A stretch of DNA of 39,781 bases, from positions 1-39,781 of the forward strand of contig JAFQRA010000032.1 in assembly GCA_017410325.1 (NCBI GenBank), in the 5' to 3' direction. The DNA is from Clostridia bacterium. GTDB lineage: Bacteria > Bacillota > Clostridia > Oscillospirales > Acutalibacteraceae. The position numbers and the translations under genes are program-made. Under the pieces are notes generated by a model. That model was not told the origin of the DNA, made no database searches, and saw only the letters and a program-made list of their open reading frames with translations. This document shows, one piece after another, positions 15,615 to 25,167 of this stretch (position 1 is the first letter of the stretch; every line of letters begins with the position of its first letter).

Positions 15615-16329
15615 AATGATAGAAAATGCCGAGGAGGCCGAGCTTCTTAAGGAGTTTTCAACGGACAGCTTCGGATTGACTGTTGCCTCTCTTCTTACGG
15701 CGTATCCGACAGAGCTTGATATATGCCGAAGCTGGATGCAGATTGTCGGCGATGAAATGACGGCAGGTATTTGCTCTCACGGCGGCGAAATCGTCCTCTG
15801 GTCAACTCTTCGTGCAGACTATGAGGAGCTTGCCGAATTTATTAAAGCAATAGGCTATACCACCATTCTCTGCCGTGCACGAGATGTTGTAAGCCTTGAG
15901 CTTTTTGCCTGTGCCTGCGGTCAGGTATGGCGCAGAGAGCCGGTTGAAGCAAACGGATGCGGGTATGAAAGGCCCGAAAAGCTTGCGGATTACAAAGAGC
16001 TTTTTGAACTGCTGGAAATCAAGGGCGGCTTTGACGTGTGGTTTGCCGATATCAGCCACAGAATAAATAAGGGCACTGCCGATATGCGCTTTATAAGAAA
16101 AGACGGTAAAATTATTTCCACTGCTTCTCTCCTTCATATCGACGGTGACAGAGCTCTGCTCGGTGCGGTTGCAACCCATAAAGACTACAGAAAACAGGGT
16201 CTTGCAAAAAGCCTTATAAATTCATTCGGCGAAAAAACAGTGTATCTTCGCTGCCTGCCTTACCTCAACGGTTTTTATCAAAACTTGGGCTTTAAGAGCG
16301 TTGACGTCTGGGCAGAAGTAAAAAATTAA
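15607..16329 (+). CDS. GNAT-family N-acetyltransferase
   Basis: 240 residues. The C-terminal 100 residues form a GNAT domain, with GAVATHKDYRKQGLAKSLI as the acetyl-CoA pyrophosphate loop (R/Q-x-x-G-x-(A/G) type) and YLNGFYQNLGF as the terminal strand-helix. The N-terminal 130 residues are less conserved and may form a second, degenerate GNAT lobe. The substrate is unknown. The ATG at 15607 overlaps the end of the second M42 gene, with GGAGGAA six bases upstream, so translation is coupled. A link to peptide catabolism is suggested only by the neighbours. Confidence 0.83.
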   Translation: MLKMIENAEEAELLKEFSTDSFGLTVASLLTAYPTELDICRSWMQIVGDEMTAGICSHGGEIVLWSTLRADYEELAEFIKAIGYTTILCRARDVVSLELFACACGQVWRREPVEANGCGYERPEKLADYKELFELLEIKGGFDVWFADISHRINKGTADMRFIRKDGKIISTASLLHIDGDRALLGAVATHKDYRKQGLAKSLINSFGEKTVYLRCLPYLNGFYQNLGFKSVDVWAEVKN

Positions 16330-16341
16330 GCAGGTATATAA

Positions 16342-17604
16342 ATGAACAGTTTTTTTAAAGTTGATGAAACAATAGCCCGTGCATCGCAAAAGGCAATGGA
16401 GGCAGCTTCGGCTTCCTTTGCCCAAATTGATGCGGTAAGGGCATATAACCAGGAAAAGGTGCTTGCCGCCTTTGTAAAGAACAGCGTAAATGAAAGCCAT
16501 TTCACCGAATCGACGGGTTACGGCTACGGTGACAGGGGCAGGGACGTGCTTGATCAGGTGCTTTCCGACAGCCTCGGCGCCGAGGATTCTCTTATCCGCC
16601 ACAGTATGACCTGCGGCACGCATACCCTCGGTATAGCGCTTTTCGGTATGCTTCGTCCGGGCGACACAATGCTCTGCGTTACGGGCACACCCTACGATAC
16701 GATTCATTCCGTAATCGGTCTTACAGGTAGCGGAATGGGTTCGCTCAAGGATTTCGGCGTTACATACAAGCAGGTTGATTTGCTGCTCGACGGTAAGGTT
16801 GACTATGAGGGCATAGAAAAAGCCCTTGAAGAAAAAATTGCAATGGTCTATATCCAGCGTTCAAGAGGCTATTCGTTAAGGCCGAGCCTCGGTGTTGACG
16901 ATATTGAAAAAATAGCTCAAGTCGTTAAAAACAAGAGCGATGCGGTTATTATGGTGGATAACTGCTACGGTGAGTTTGTTGAGCGCACGGAGCCGGTTTC
17001 TCACGGTGCGGATATCATTGCAGGCTCGCTTATCAAAAATCCCGGCGGCGGTATTGCAAAATGCGGCGGTTACATTTCGGGCAGGGCAGACCTTGTCGAA
17101 AAATGTGCCTACCGTATGACAGTGCCCGGACTCGGCAGGGAGGTAGGTCCTTCACTCGGCCAGATAAGAAGTATGTTTATGGGCCTTTTCAATGCGCCTC
17201 ATATTGTCGGTGAAGCCCTCAAAACCGCTGTGTTTGCCGCAAGCCTGTTTGAACAGCTCGGCTATGATACCACACCTAAATCAAACGAAAAGCGTGCCGA
17301 TATAATTCAGGCGCTTAAGCTCCGCAACCCCGAAACGCTTATTGCCTTTTGTCAGGGTATGCAGAAGGGTGCACCGATTGATTCCAACGTCAGCCCCGAA
17401 CCGTGGGATATGCCGGGCTACGACAGTCAGGTTATTATGTCCGCCGGTGCGTTTACGGGCGGCTCGTCAATTGAACTTTCGTCGGATGCTCCGCTTCGCG
17501 AGCCGTTTGCCGTGTGGATGCAGGGCTCGCTCAATTTCGACAGCGGCAAAATCGGCGTAATGCTTGCCGCACAGGAAATTTACAGGAGAGGATTACTCGG
17601 ATGA
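16342..17604 (+). CDS. YnbB/aluminium-resistance family PLP enzyme (methionine gamma-lyase-like)
   Basis: 420 residues. The fold-type I PLP family is recognised from ESTGYGYGDRGRD, TCGTHTLGIALFGMLRPGD, VMVDNCYGEFVE (PLP-binding Asp) and AGSLIKNPGGGIAKCGGYISG, where the lysine in SLIKN should carry PLP. These proteins are usually annotated as aluminium-resistance or cystathionine beta-lyase-like; real substrates are uncertain. Length is typical. It follows the GNAT gene by 12 bp and overlaps the next gene by 4 bp (ATGA). Confidence 0.9.
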   Translation: MNSFFKVDETIARASQKAMEAASASFAQIDAVRAYNQEKVLAAFVKNSVNESHFTESTGYGYGDRGRDVLDQVLSDSLGAEDSLIRHSMTCGTHTLGIALFGMLRPGDTMLCVTGTPYDTIHSVIGLTGSGMGSLKDFGVTYKQVDLLLDGKVDYEGIEKALEEKIAMVYIQRSRGYSLRPSLGVDDIEKIAQVVKNKSDAVIMVDNCYGEFVERTEPVSHGADIIAGSLIKNPGGGIAKCGGYISGRADLVEKCAYRMTVPGLGREVGPSLGQIRSMFMGLFNAPHIVGEALKTAVFAASLFEQLGYDTTPKSNEKRADIIQALKLRNPETLIAFCQGMQKGAPIDSNVSPEPWDMPGYDSQVIMSAGAFTGGSSIELSSDAPLREPFAVWMQGSLNFDSGKIGVMLAAQEIYRRGLLG

Positions 17605-18299
17605 GTGAATACAAATACAACGGTATAACACCCGAAACGCTTATGCTTCTCAGCGAAAACCGTTTCCGCAACAGCAGGGAGTTTTACGAGGAGCACAAAA
17701 AGCAAATTAAAGAGGGTATCACAATCCCGATGCAGCAGGTTATCTGCGCACTTGCCGACACGATAGGGGAGATTGACGGCGAAATTCCGATTGTGCCGAC
17801 CAAAATGGTGTCCCGTGTAAGGCGTGATACACGCTTTACCAAGGATAAGAGACTTTACAGGGAAAACCTTTGGGCTATGTTTATGCGTGATAAGCGGGCA
17901 TTGCCGTATTTCCCCTGTATGTGGTTTGAGGTGGCACAGAACGGCTATTCCGGCGGGGTAGGTACTTATGACGCACCGCCGAGGTTTATGGAGCTTTACC
18001 GCGAGGAAATAGTTTCAAGACCCGACGATTTTTATGATGCGGTAATACTTGCCGAAAGGGCAGGTGCGGTATTCAGCGGCGATTTTTACAAGAAGTCAAA
18101 AACAGGCTGTCCTATGGCCGTGCTTGAGCCGTATTATAACGTCAAGAGTCTTTATTTTTCATTTTATTTTCCGAACCTCAATGAACTCGGCGACAGCGCA
18201 TTTATTGAAAAAATCCGTCCGATTTACGCTTCTTTCGGGCCGTTATATTCGTTTTTGCTCGATGTTGCAATGAAATATTCGGCTGAACAAGTAAAATAA
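17601..18299 (+). CDS. DUF2461 family protein
   Basis: 232 residues of the DUF2461 (TIGR02453-type) family. FRNSREFYEEHKKQIK, then SRVRRDTRFTKDKRLYR and GGVGTYDAP match its conserved blocks. The biochemical role is unknown. The start ATG at 17601 overlaps the stop of the upstream PLP gene (ATGA), and GGAG lies upstream at 17584, so coupled translation is expected. The frame open from 17514 is discarded because it would run through the 3' end of the PLP enzyme. It ends the 13580-18299 run; a new promoter follows at 18304. Confidence 0.88.
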   Translation: MSEYKYNGITPETLMLLSENRFRNSREFYEEHKKQIKEGITIPMQQVICALADTIGEIDGEIPIVPTKMVSRVRRDTRFTKDKRLYRENLWAMFMRDKRALPYFPCMWFEVAQNGYSGGVGTYDAPPRFMELYREEIVSRPDDFYDAVILAERAGAVFSGDFYKKSKTGCPMAVLEPYYNVKSLYFSFYFPNLNELGDSAFIEKIRPIYASFGPLYSFLLDVAMKYSAEQVK

Positions 18300-18303
18300 A
18301 AAG

Positions 18304-18331
18304 TTGACAAATATTTCAAAAATGGTAAAAT
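18304..18331 (+). promoter_or_regulatory. Promoter of the exported PHP protein gene
   Basis: TTGACA (18304-18309), 16 bp, TAAAAT (18326-18331), with a leader of about 30 nt to the ATG at 18369. Confidence 0.7.
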
Positions 18332-18368
18332 AATTATTAAAATTTAACAAATTTTTGGAGGCGATCCG

Positions 18369-19901
18369 ATGAAAATTAAAAACTTCGGCAAAAAAGCTCT
18401 CTGTGCGGGTATCAGCGCGGCAATGCTTGCCGCTATGGCTCCGCTGTCATTTGCTTCTGGCGATGTTGACTACACGATAACCAACCCCTACGCAGGTGTC
18501 GATTTTGCAACCTACAGCCCCTACAAGGCAGACCTTCACAGCCACACCGTTTTCAGCGATGGCGGTAACACTTTGCCCGAAATGGTTGAAAGGCACTACG
18601 AGCTTGGCTTTGACATTCTTGCAATCACTGACCACGGTACGGACTTTTACGGCTACACGGTGCAGAATCAGCACCACGTTCCCGCAATGAAAATCCTCGG
18701 CCTTATCGATAACGGCGCAGTTATTGACGACGTTCTTTCCGAAAGCGGTACAGCCGCCAACGGTAATTCCTATCTCGTTTTCAAGGGTGAGTCGGGCGAT
18801 GAGTATTATGTTCAGACTCTTGCAGACGGTGCCAAGGGTCAGGATATGATGAGCGTGCCCTACGGCATTGAAAACAACCCCACATCCTTCAATAATGCTC
18901 ACGTCAACTCCTGGTTCGTTGAATACGGTCACGGCAGAGTAGGCGGTACGAGCGATTACGCAACGCCCATCAAGTCTGTTCAGGAGCTTGGCGGTCTTTC
19001 CGTTATCAACCACCCCGGCGAGTACACAAATGCTCGTGACGAAATCTACACCGCAGATGCTTATAATAAGGAAAATTCAAGCTACCGCTACAAGATTAAT
19101 AAGTACGAAACTCTCCTTCTTGAAAACGATACATGTATCGGTATCGATATAAACAGCAAGGGCGACGGCAGAACACGCTTTGACAGAAAGCTGTGGGATA
19201 TTATGCTCGGCGACCTTATTCCCCAGGGCAGAAGCGTTTTTGCAATTGCCACAACGGACGCCCACAACCTCGGCATTGTTGATTCGGGCTATACAATCCA
19301 CTATATGCCCTCTGTCACATCCGCAAACCTTCAGAAGAATATGGCTGCAGGTGAGTTCTTTGCTGCAAGCAAATACGTCGGTAACTACGATGAACAGGTA
19401 ACTCTGCGCGATGAGCTTAAGGCTATCAATGCTCCCGAAGCACAGGATATGATTGCTCAGCTTGATCAGATTATCGCTCAGAGCGATATCGACCACGCAA
19501 ACGGCGATGACGGCCAAAAGTACGAGGCTCCCGCAGATGCCGCTTCTCCGCTTTTCACAAACGTTGCCGTTGACGATGCTGAGGATACAATTTCCCTTAC
19601 GGCAGAAAACGCACTCGTAGTTCATTGGATTGCAGACGGCAAGGTTATCCACGTCGGCAGCACAATTGACCTTGACGATTATTCGGATGAAATCGGCAGC
19701 TACGTCAGAGCAGAGGCCTATGGCTACGGCGGTGTTTTGTACACCCAGGCTTTCGTTCTCGATTATGACGGTGCACCCGAAGCTGACCCCATCGGCACAT
19801 TCTTCGATTGGGGTAATATCGCAACGATTATCTGCGATGTTCCCGTACGATTCCTCCTCGGTATTCTTCCGCTTAACCTTATTGCAGAAATCTTCGGTTA
19901 A
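18369..19901 (+). CDS. Exported PHP-domain phosphoesterase
   Basis: 510 residues. A signal peptide covers about 1-30 (KNFGKKALCAGISAAMLAAM, then PLSFASGD). The PHP domain begins with DLHSHTVFSDGGNTLPEMV and continues with DILAITDHGTD and VINHPGEY, giving the multi-His/Asp metal site; TTDAHNLG supplies a late metal pair. The C-terminal about 100 residues form a beta-rich module ending in a hydrophobic segment (WGNIATIICDVPVRFLLGIL), which may anchor it to the membrane. It probably cleaves a phosphoester outside the cell; the substrate is unknown. It has its own promoter and terminator. Confidence 0.88.
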   Translation: MKIKNFGKKALCAGISAAMLAAMAPLSFASGDVDYTITNPYAGVDFATYSPYKADLHSHTVFSDGGNTLPEMVERHYELGFDILAITDHGTDFYGYTVQNQHHVPAMKILGLIDNGAVIDDVLSESGTAANGNSYLVFKGESGDEYYVQTLADGAKGQDMMSVPYGIENNPTSFNNAHVNSWFVEYGHGRVGGTSDYATPIKSVQELGGLSVINHPGEYTNARDEIYTADAYNKENSSYRYKINKYETLLLENDTCIGIDINSKGDGRTRFDRKLWDIMLGDLIPQGRSVFAIATTDAHNLGIVDSGYTIHYMPSVTSANLQKNMAAGEFFAASKYVGNYDEQVTLRDELKAINAPEAQDMIAQLDQIIAQSDIDHANGDDGQKYEAPADAASPLFTNVAVDDAEDTISLTAENALVVHWIADGKVIHVGSTIDLDDYSDEIGSYVRAEAYGYGGVLYTQAFVLDYDGAPEADPIGTFFDWGNIATIICDVPVRFLLGILPLNLIAEIFG

Positions 19902-19920
19902 TTAAATAACCTGACATTAA

Positions 19921-19957
19921 ACAAGGCTTACGGTGCTTTCCGTAAGCCTTGTGCTTT
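19921..19957. terminator. Bidirectional intrinsic terminator
   Basis: ACAAGGCTTACGG (19921-19933) and CCGTAAGCCTTGT (19940-19952) form a perfect 13-bp stem with loop TGCTTT, followed by GCTTTT. It lies between the PHP gene and the convergent HAD gene. Confidence 0.85.
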
Positions 19958-19971
19958 TGTGATAAACGTTC

Positions 19972-20571
19972 TTAATAATCTATATTGAGTATTCTTCCGA
20001 TTTCATCATAATTATTTCTGAACAAAAATCCCTTTATTCCTATGCTTTCCGCACCCTTAACATTATCTTCTCTGTCATCTATGAACAGACATTCTTCTGC
20101 TTTCAAATTATATTTTCCGAGCAGATAACGGTAAATTCTTTCATCCGGCTTGATGATGTGTATATCTGCCGAAACTACGCAGCCGTCAAAAAAATCAAGG
20201 TCGAAGTGTTTGGTGAAGTAGGTGTAAAAATCTTCGCTTGCGTTTGAAAGAATAAACACCTTGTATCCGCTGTTTTTAACTTTCTGCAAAAATTCCTTTG
20301 CACCTTCAAGGGGTATCATAAAGCTGTGCCAGATTTCAATGCACTTTTTCAGGTCCGCGTGATATTCCTGCGGTATTCTTGCCGCAACACCGTTGTAAAG
20401 CCCGTCAACCGAAATATTTCCCAGGTCGCGCTGTATCCATTCTTCGCCGCCGTAAAGCTCTTTGATTAGTATTTCCTTTGCTTTTTCGCTTTGGCAGGCG
20501 GCATCCAGCTGAGTGCACGGGTCAAAATCAAGCAGTACATTGCCCATATCAAAAATTACGTTTTTAATCAT
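19972..20571 (-). CDS. HAD-superfamily hydrolase (haloacid dehalogenase / YihX-like)
   Basis: 199 residues. HAD motif I is VIFDMGNVLLDFDP, motif II is FILSNASEDFY, the motif III lysine is in IIKPDERIYRYLL and motif IV is CLFIDDREDNVKGA. The cap is small and helical (subclass C1). These enzymes dephosphorylate small phosphosugars or nucleotides; YihX-type alpha-glucose-1-phosphatases share the DMGNVLL motif. It is a single gene facing a terminator shared with the PHP gene. The 172-bp gap to the transporter holds a TATAAT at 20689 but no convincing -35. Confidence 0.88.
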   Translation of the reverse strand: MIKNVIFDMGNVLLDFDPCTQLDAACQSEKAKEILIKELYGGEEWIQRDLGNISVDGLYNGVAARIPQEYHADLKKCIEIWHSFMIPLEGAKEFLQKVKNSGYKVFILSNASEDFYTYFTKHFDLDFFDGCVVSADIHIIKPDERIYRYLLGKYNLKAEECLFIDDREDNVKGAESIGIKGFLFRNNYDEIGRILNIDY

Positions 20572-20743
20572 AAATTATCACCGCAGATAATGATAAACTA
20601 TTTTATGTTGAAAATAAAGTAAAATATTATTAATTTATGAATTTTTGCTATATTTCCAAATTAGAAAATAAATAGCTTTCTTGTCGGTTATAATGCAGTC
20701 GAAATCCAAAATGCGACAATTTTTTAAAAGCGAGGATTTTTTT

Positions 20744-22489
20744 ATGACGTTTATGAATGTGTTTACTTTGTTCGGCGGTCTTGCGTTCTTCCTTTACGGA
20801 ATGAATGCAATGGGTGATGCGCTTGAAAAGAGTGCGGGCAACCAGCTCAAATCAATTCTCGGCAAGCTCACCTCAAACAAGTTCAAGGGCTTTTTGCTCG
20901 GACTTGCCGTAACGGCGGTTATTCAGTCCTCATCGGCAACAACGGTTATGGTTGTCGGCTTTGTAAACTCGGGTATTATGCAGCTGACTCAGGCTGTCGG
21001 CGTTATTATGGGTGCCAACCTCGGCACCTCCGTCACATCCTGGATTCTCAGCCTTACGGGTATTGAAAGCGACAATTTCTGGGTTTCGCTTTTTAAGCCG
21101 GCTACCTTTACGCCCGTGCTTGCCTTTATCGGCATTATACTTTATATGTTCACAAAAAGGGCGAAGAACAAGGATATAGGCCAGATTTTTCTCGGCTTTG
21201 CAATCCTTATGTTCGGTATGGAGGTTATGTCCGATGCCGTTAAGCCTCTCACCGAGCTTGAAGGCTTCAAAAACGCTTTGCTTCTTTTTTCCAATCCCGT
21301 TCTCGGTATGCTTATGGGTACGGTGGTAACGGCGGTTATCCAGTCGTCCTCCGCTTCCGTCGGTATTTTGCAGGCTCTTACCCTTACGGGCAGTATCAGC
21401 TATATGACCTCAATTCCGATTATTATGGGCCAGAATATCGGTACCTGTGTCAGCGCAATTATCTCCTGCGCAGGTGCTAACAAAAACGCAAAGCGTGCGG
21501 CATTTATTCACCTTTATTTCAACGTAATAGCAACCGCAATTCTGCTTGTTGGATTTTACGCCGTTACCTCGTTTGTCGATATTCCTATTCTTAACGAGGC
21601 GGCAAATCCGTTCGGCATAGCCGTAGCTCATACGGGCTTTAAAATCGTTGCGTTGCTAATTCTTTTCCCGGCATCCAATCTTCTCGTCAAGCTTGCAAAT
21701 CTTACCGTTAAGGATAAGGGTGACGAAGAAAAGACAAATCTTCTTGACGAGCGTCTTTTCAGCACTCCTGCCGTTGCCATTGCACAGAGCCGTAACGTTA
21801 CAGCCGCAATGGCGCAAATCAGCCGTTCAGCTGTTGACGATGCGGTAAAGGCTCTTAGCTCCTACGATGAAAAGCTTTCCGAAAGAGTACGCAAGTCCGA
21901 AAAGAAGGTTGATAAATACGAGGATACGCTCGGCGAATATCTCGTAAAGCTCAGCACGCATAGCCTTACCGATACAGACAGCCGTGAGCTGTCAATGCAG
22001 CTTCATCTGATCGGTGATTTTGAACGCATCAGCGACCACGCGCTTAATATTATCGAATCCGCAGAGGAGCTTAAGGACAAAAAAATGTCCTTCTCCGGCC
22101 CTGCGAAGAAGGAGCTTGACAATATCGTAAAGGCAACGAGCGAAATCGTAATGCTTGCAACCTCAGCCTTTGTCGAAAACAATCTTGAAAAGGCAGCTCT
22201 TGTTGAGCCTCTTGAGCAGGTTATAGACGAGCTCAAGAAAAAAATGAAAAACGGCCATATCGAGCGCCTTCGCCGCAACGAGTGCACGATTGAGCAGGGC
22301 TTTGTTTTCAATGACCTTGTTACCAACCTTGAACGCGTTTCGGACCATTGTTCAAATATAGCCGGTTGTGTCATCGAAACTGCAAACGACCGCTTCGATA
22401 TGCATAAATACCTTCGTAACGTCAAGAAGGACAACGAGGAATTCAATCGGAATTATGCAATGTTTGCACAGAAATATTCAGTCGGTTAA
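20744..22489 (+). CDS. Na/Pi-cotransporter family protein with PhoU-like C-terminal domain
   Basis: 581 residues. Two inverted NaPi-II repeats carry the substrate motifs QSSSATTVMVVGF and QSSSASVGILQAL, with GANLGTSVTS and GQNIGTCVSA in the matching second halves. About eight or more TM segments span 5-320. The C-terminal soluble part (about 360-560) is helical and PhoU-like, with two copies of an ERxSDHxxNI pattern. It probably imports phosphate with sodium, with the PhoU part regulating flux. The ATG at 20744 is chosen because GCGAGGA lies just upstream and TATAAT at 20689-20694 falls inside the longer frame. Its stop overlaps that of convergent mtaB. Confidence 0.92.
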   Translation: MTFMNVFTLFGGLAFFLYGMNAMGDALEKSAGNQLKSILGKLTSNKFKGFLLGLAVTAVIQSSSATTVMVVGFVNSGIMQLTQAVGVIMGANLGTSVTSWILSLTGIESDNFWVSLFKPATFTPVLAFIGIILYMFTKRAKNKDIGQIFLGFAILMFGMEVMSDAVKPLTELEGFKNALLLFSNPVLGMLMGTVVTAVIQSSSASVGILQALTLTGSISYMTSIPIIMGQNIGTCVSAIISCAGANKNAKRAAFIHLYFNVIATAILLVGFYAVTSFVDIPILNEAANPFGIAVAHTGFKIVALLILFPASNLLVKLANLTVKDKGDEEKTNLLDERLFSTPAVAIAQSRNVTAAMAQISRSAVDDAVKALSSYDEKLSERVRKSEKKVDKYEDTLGEYLVKLSTHSLTDTDSRELSMQLHLIGDFERISDHALNIIESAEELKDKKMSFSGPAKKELDNIVKATSEIVMLATSAFVENNLEKAALVEPLEQVIDELKKKMKNGHIERLRRNECTIEQGFVFNDLVTNLERVSDHCSNIAGCVIETANDRFDMHKYLRNVKKDNEEFNRNYAMFAQKYSVG

Positions 22490-23772
22490 ATAATCTCACC
22501 GTAACAGCTGTCGTTGTCGGCAGCTGTTATTTTTACTGTGTAAAACCTTGAACATTCGGCACCGCTCTTTATTACTACGGGCGTGTAGTTTGCCGTGTAG
22601 CCCGTGCAGCTGCCGTTGTCTGCCTTTGTTTCTGCAAGCACCTCAACGGTTTTGCCGATTTGTGATTTGAGGTAGATTTTGCGGATTTCGTTTGCCGTGT
22701 CGGCCATTTTCTTTGCTCTTTCCTGCTTTGTCCTGCGGTCAAGCTGGCCGGGAAATTTTGCGGCCCTCGTACCCTCACGCTGTGAGTAGGGGAATACGTG
22801 TACCTTTTCAAAGCCGATAGTCTTTACAAATTCAAGCGACTGAGCAAATTCCTCGTCTGTTTCTCCTGCAAAGCCCACCATAACGTCTGTTGTGATTGTG
22901 CAATCCTCAAAACCGCTTCTCAATGCCTTGCATATTTGCTCGTATTCGGGTGCATCGTAGTGTCTGTTCATTCTTTCAAGTGTTGCCGAACAGCCGCTCT
23001 GTAGGGAAATATGAAACTGCGGACAGAGTTTTTTCTGTGCCCTGAGTCCCGCAATCATTTCTTCCGTCATATGGTCGGGCTCAAGTGAGCCGAGGCGTAC
23101 TCTTTTAACTTTATCAACCTCACAAACCGCTTTAACGGCGTCGCACAGCGTAAGCTCACAGTCCGTGCCGTAGGAGGAAAGGTTGATGCCTACAAGAACT
23201 ATTTCTTCGAAGCCGTTTTCCGCAAGAGCCTGCGCTTCTTTTTTTATCTCGTCAAGCGGCTTTGAACGCACTCTGCCCCGTGCGTAGGGGATAATGCAGT
23301 AGGAGCAGAAGCGGTTGCAGCCGTCCTCAATCTTGATTGCCGCCCTTGTTCTTTCGTCAAACGAGCTGATTGAGCAGACGGTGAAGCTTTCGTCTTTTTC
23401 GTGCTCTTCAACGTTAACCGTTCTGTTTCTGCTTTCAAGGTATGATATAATCATTTCGGGCAGCTTATGGTTGTTGCGGTTGCCGGCAACAATATCTGCC
23501 TGAATAAGCTCTGCGGCTGCCGCAGGATAAGCCTGGGGCATACAGCCTGTAAGCACTACAACGCTTGTCGGGTGCTCACGCTTGAATCGGCGTACGGCCT
23601 GCCTTGTCTTTTTGTCACTTTCTGCCGTAACCGTGCAGGAATTTATAATATATACATCGGCTTCTTGCGTTTCGGGCACAATTAAAAAGCCCGCCTTTGC
23701 GAGTGCTTCGCCGAGTGCCTGGGTTTCGTATTGATTAACCTTACAGCCGAGTGTGTAAAAAGCAGCCTTCAT
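22486..23772 (-). CDS. mtaB: tRNA t6A37 methylthiotransferase MtaB
   Basis: 428 residues with the methylthiotransferase layout. UPF0004 cysteines are Cys10 (LGCKVNQYETQ), Cys46 (NSCTVT) and Cys77 (TGCMPQ). The radical SAM motif is C152-x3-C156-x2-C159. The C-terminal 70 residues form a TRAM-like domain. The LGCKVNQYETQ opening is typical of MtaB, which converts t6A37 to ms2t6A37 in tRNA-Lys. The ATG at 23772 has AAAGGAG upstream. The stop codons of mtaB and the transporter share the TTAA at 22486-22489. A promoter is seen at 23803-23831. Confidence 0.93.
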   Translation of the reverse strand: MKAAFYTLGCKVNQYETQALGEALAKAGFLIVPETQEADVYIINSCTVTAESDKKTRQAVRRFKREHPTSVVVLTGCMPQAYPAAAAELIQADIVAGNRNNHKLPEMIISYLESRNRTVNVEEHEKDESFTVCSISSFDERTRAAIKIEDGCNRFCSYCIIPYARGRVRSKPLDEIKKEAQALAENGFEEIVLVGINLSSYGTDCELTLCDAVKAVCEVDKVKRVRLGSLEPDHMTEEMIAGLRAQKKLCPQFHISLQSGCSATLERMNRHYDAPEYEQICKALRSGFEDCTITTDVMVGFAGETDEEFAQSLEFVKTIGFEKVHVFPYSQREGTRAAKFPGQLDRRTKQERAKKMADTANEIRKIYLKSQIGKTVEVLAETKADNGSCTGYTANYTPVVIKSGAECSRFYTVKITAADNDSCYGEII

Positions 23773-23802
23773 TTTTTTCTCCTTTGCATTCACTGACATA
23801 AT

Positions 23803-23831
23803 ATTATACTTCAAATATTGTGTTAAGGCAA
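23803..23831 (-). promoter_or_regulatory. Promoter of mtaB
   Basis: On the minus strand TTGCCT (23826-23831) is followed after 17 bp by TATAAT (23803-23808), about 30 bp before the mtaB start. Confidence 0.65.
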
Positions 23832-23891
23832 GAGTTAAGGTAATTAATAAAAGGTGTTTTTCATATCAATCTATAAAAGAGGAGTGATTGT

Positions 23892-25061
23892 ATGAAAAAT
23901 ATACTTTTAAAAAGTCTGGCTTTATCGCTGTGCCTGCTCTTTGCATTTCCGCTTTACGCAAATGCCCAGGGCGAATACGAAATGCCCGTTACCGTAAACG
24001 CAAAAGCGGCGATTCTCGTTGATGCATCAACGGGTCAGGTGCTTGCCGCAATGAATGAGCACGACCGGCTTTATCCGGCCTCTGTCACCAAAATAATGAC
24101 ACTTCTGTTGGTTATGGAAGCAATAGATTCGGGCAGGCTGAATTTAACCGATGAGGTTGTCACAAGCGCAACTGCGGCGGCTAAAGGCGGCTCACAGATT
24201 TGGCTTAAAGAGGGCGAAACAATGACCGTTGACGAGCTTTTGCGTGCGGCGGCAATTTACAGCGCAAACGATGCCTGTGAAGCACTCGGCGAGCATATTG
24301 CGGGCAGTGAAGAGGCACTCGTTCAGATGCTCAACGACAGGGCAAAAGAATTGGGTATGAACGACACACATTTCGACAACTGCACGGGTCTTGACGATAC
24401 CACCGATACCCACCTGACAAGTGCGTTTGATGTTGCGCTGATGTCTGTTGAACTGCTCAAACACGAGTTGATACAGAAATATTCCACCGTGTGGATGGAT
24501 TCTCTGCGTAACGGTGCAACAGAGCTTGTAAATACAAACAAGCTTATTCGCTTTTATGACGGTGCAACGGGCCTTAAAACGGGTACAACCGCAAAGGCAG
24601 GCTGCTGTGTTTCCGCTTCCGCAATGAGGGAGGGGACACACCTAGTAGCCGTAATTATGGGCAGCCCCACGAGTGACGACCGCTTCGGCGGCGCTAAGGC
24701 TCTGCTCAACTGGGGCTTTGCAAATTACGAAACGGTAACACCCGCCGTGGATTTATCAATGATAACCCGCGTGAACGTTATCGGCGGCGTAAAGGAAAGC
24801 TTTATGCCCGTTATTTCCGAGCTTTCACCCGTTCTTGTCAAAAAGGGTGAGGGTGAAAAAATCGAGCAGTCCGTAGAGCTGGCTACGGATGTTCAGGCAC
24901 CCGTCGAAGCGGGGCAGAAGGTGGGCTGTGTTAGGTTTACTCTTAACGGCGAAACCTTGGGAGAGTATCCGCTGACGAGCGAAAACAGAATAGAAAAGCT
25001 GACCTTTGCCGAAATTCTGCGCCGTTTTCTTTCTTCTTTCGACAGTCTGATGAAGAAATGA
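23892..25061 (+). CDS. D-alanyl-D-alanine carboxypeptidase (DacF/PBP5 type, peptidase S11)
   Basis: 389 residues. A signal peptide spans about 1-26 (LALSLCLLFAFPLYANAQ). The penicillin-binding active site is complete: S64-x-x-K67 in ASVTK, S124-A-N126 and K229-T-G231. After the catalytic domain (to about 275) a beta-rich PBP5-C-like domain and a basic C-terminus (FLSSFDSLMKK) suggest membrane association. It removes the terminal D-Ala from muropeptides. In spore formers the DacF group acts in the forespore, but the sequence alone does not separate DacF from DacA. GAGGAG lies upstream of the ATG. It is not in a visible operon. Confidence 0.92.
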   Translation: MKNILLKSLALSLCLLFAFPLYANAQGEYEMPVTVNAKAAILVDASTGQVLAAMNEHDRLYPASVTKIMTLLLVMEAIDSGRLNLTDEVVTSATAAAKGGSQIWLKEGETMTVDELLRAAAIYSANDACEALGEHIAGSEEALVQMLNDRAKELGMNDTHFDNCTGLDDTTDTHLTSAFDVALMSVELLKHELIQKYSTVWMDSLRNGATELVNTNKLIRFYDGATGLKTGTTAKAGCCVSASAMREGTHLVAVIMGSPTSDDRFGGAKALLNWGFANYETVTPAVDLSMITRVNVIGGVKESFMPVISELSPVLVKKGEGEKIEQSVELATDVQAPVEAGQKVGCVRFTLNGETLGEYPLTSENRIEKLTFAEILRRFLSSFDSLMKK

Positions 25062-25103
25062 AGAAAAAATATATAATTTGTGAAAAAAATTAAGAAAAGC
25101 ATC

Positions 25104-25132
25104 TTGCATTAATGTGAAATATCGGTTAAAAT
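25104..25132 (+). promoter_or_regulatory. Promoter of glucose-6-phosphate isomerase
   Basis: TTGCAT (25104-25109), 17 bp, TAAAAT (25127-25132). The predicted leader of about 80 nt carries the structured region listed next. Confidence 0.6.
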
Positions 25133-25167
25133 ATACAAAAATATATATTTATTTAGTTAAGGAGTAT

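Noticed and set aside
20572-20743. Promoter for the Na/Pi transporter
   Set aside because: A TATAAT exists at 20689-20694 but there is no -35 or extended -10 match at the right distance.
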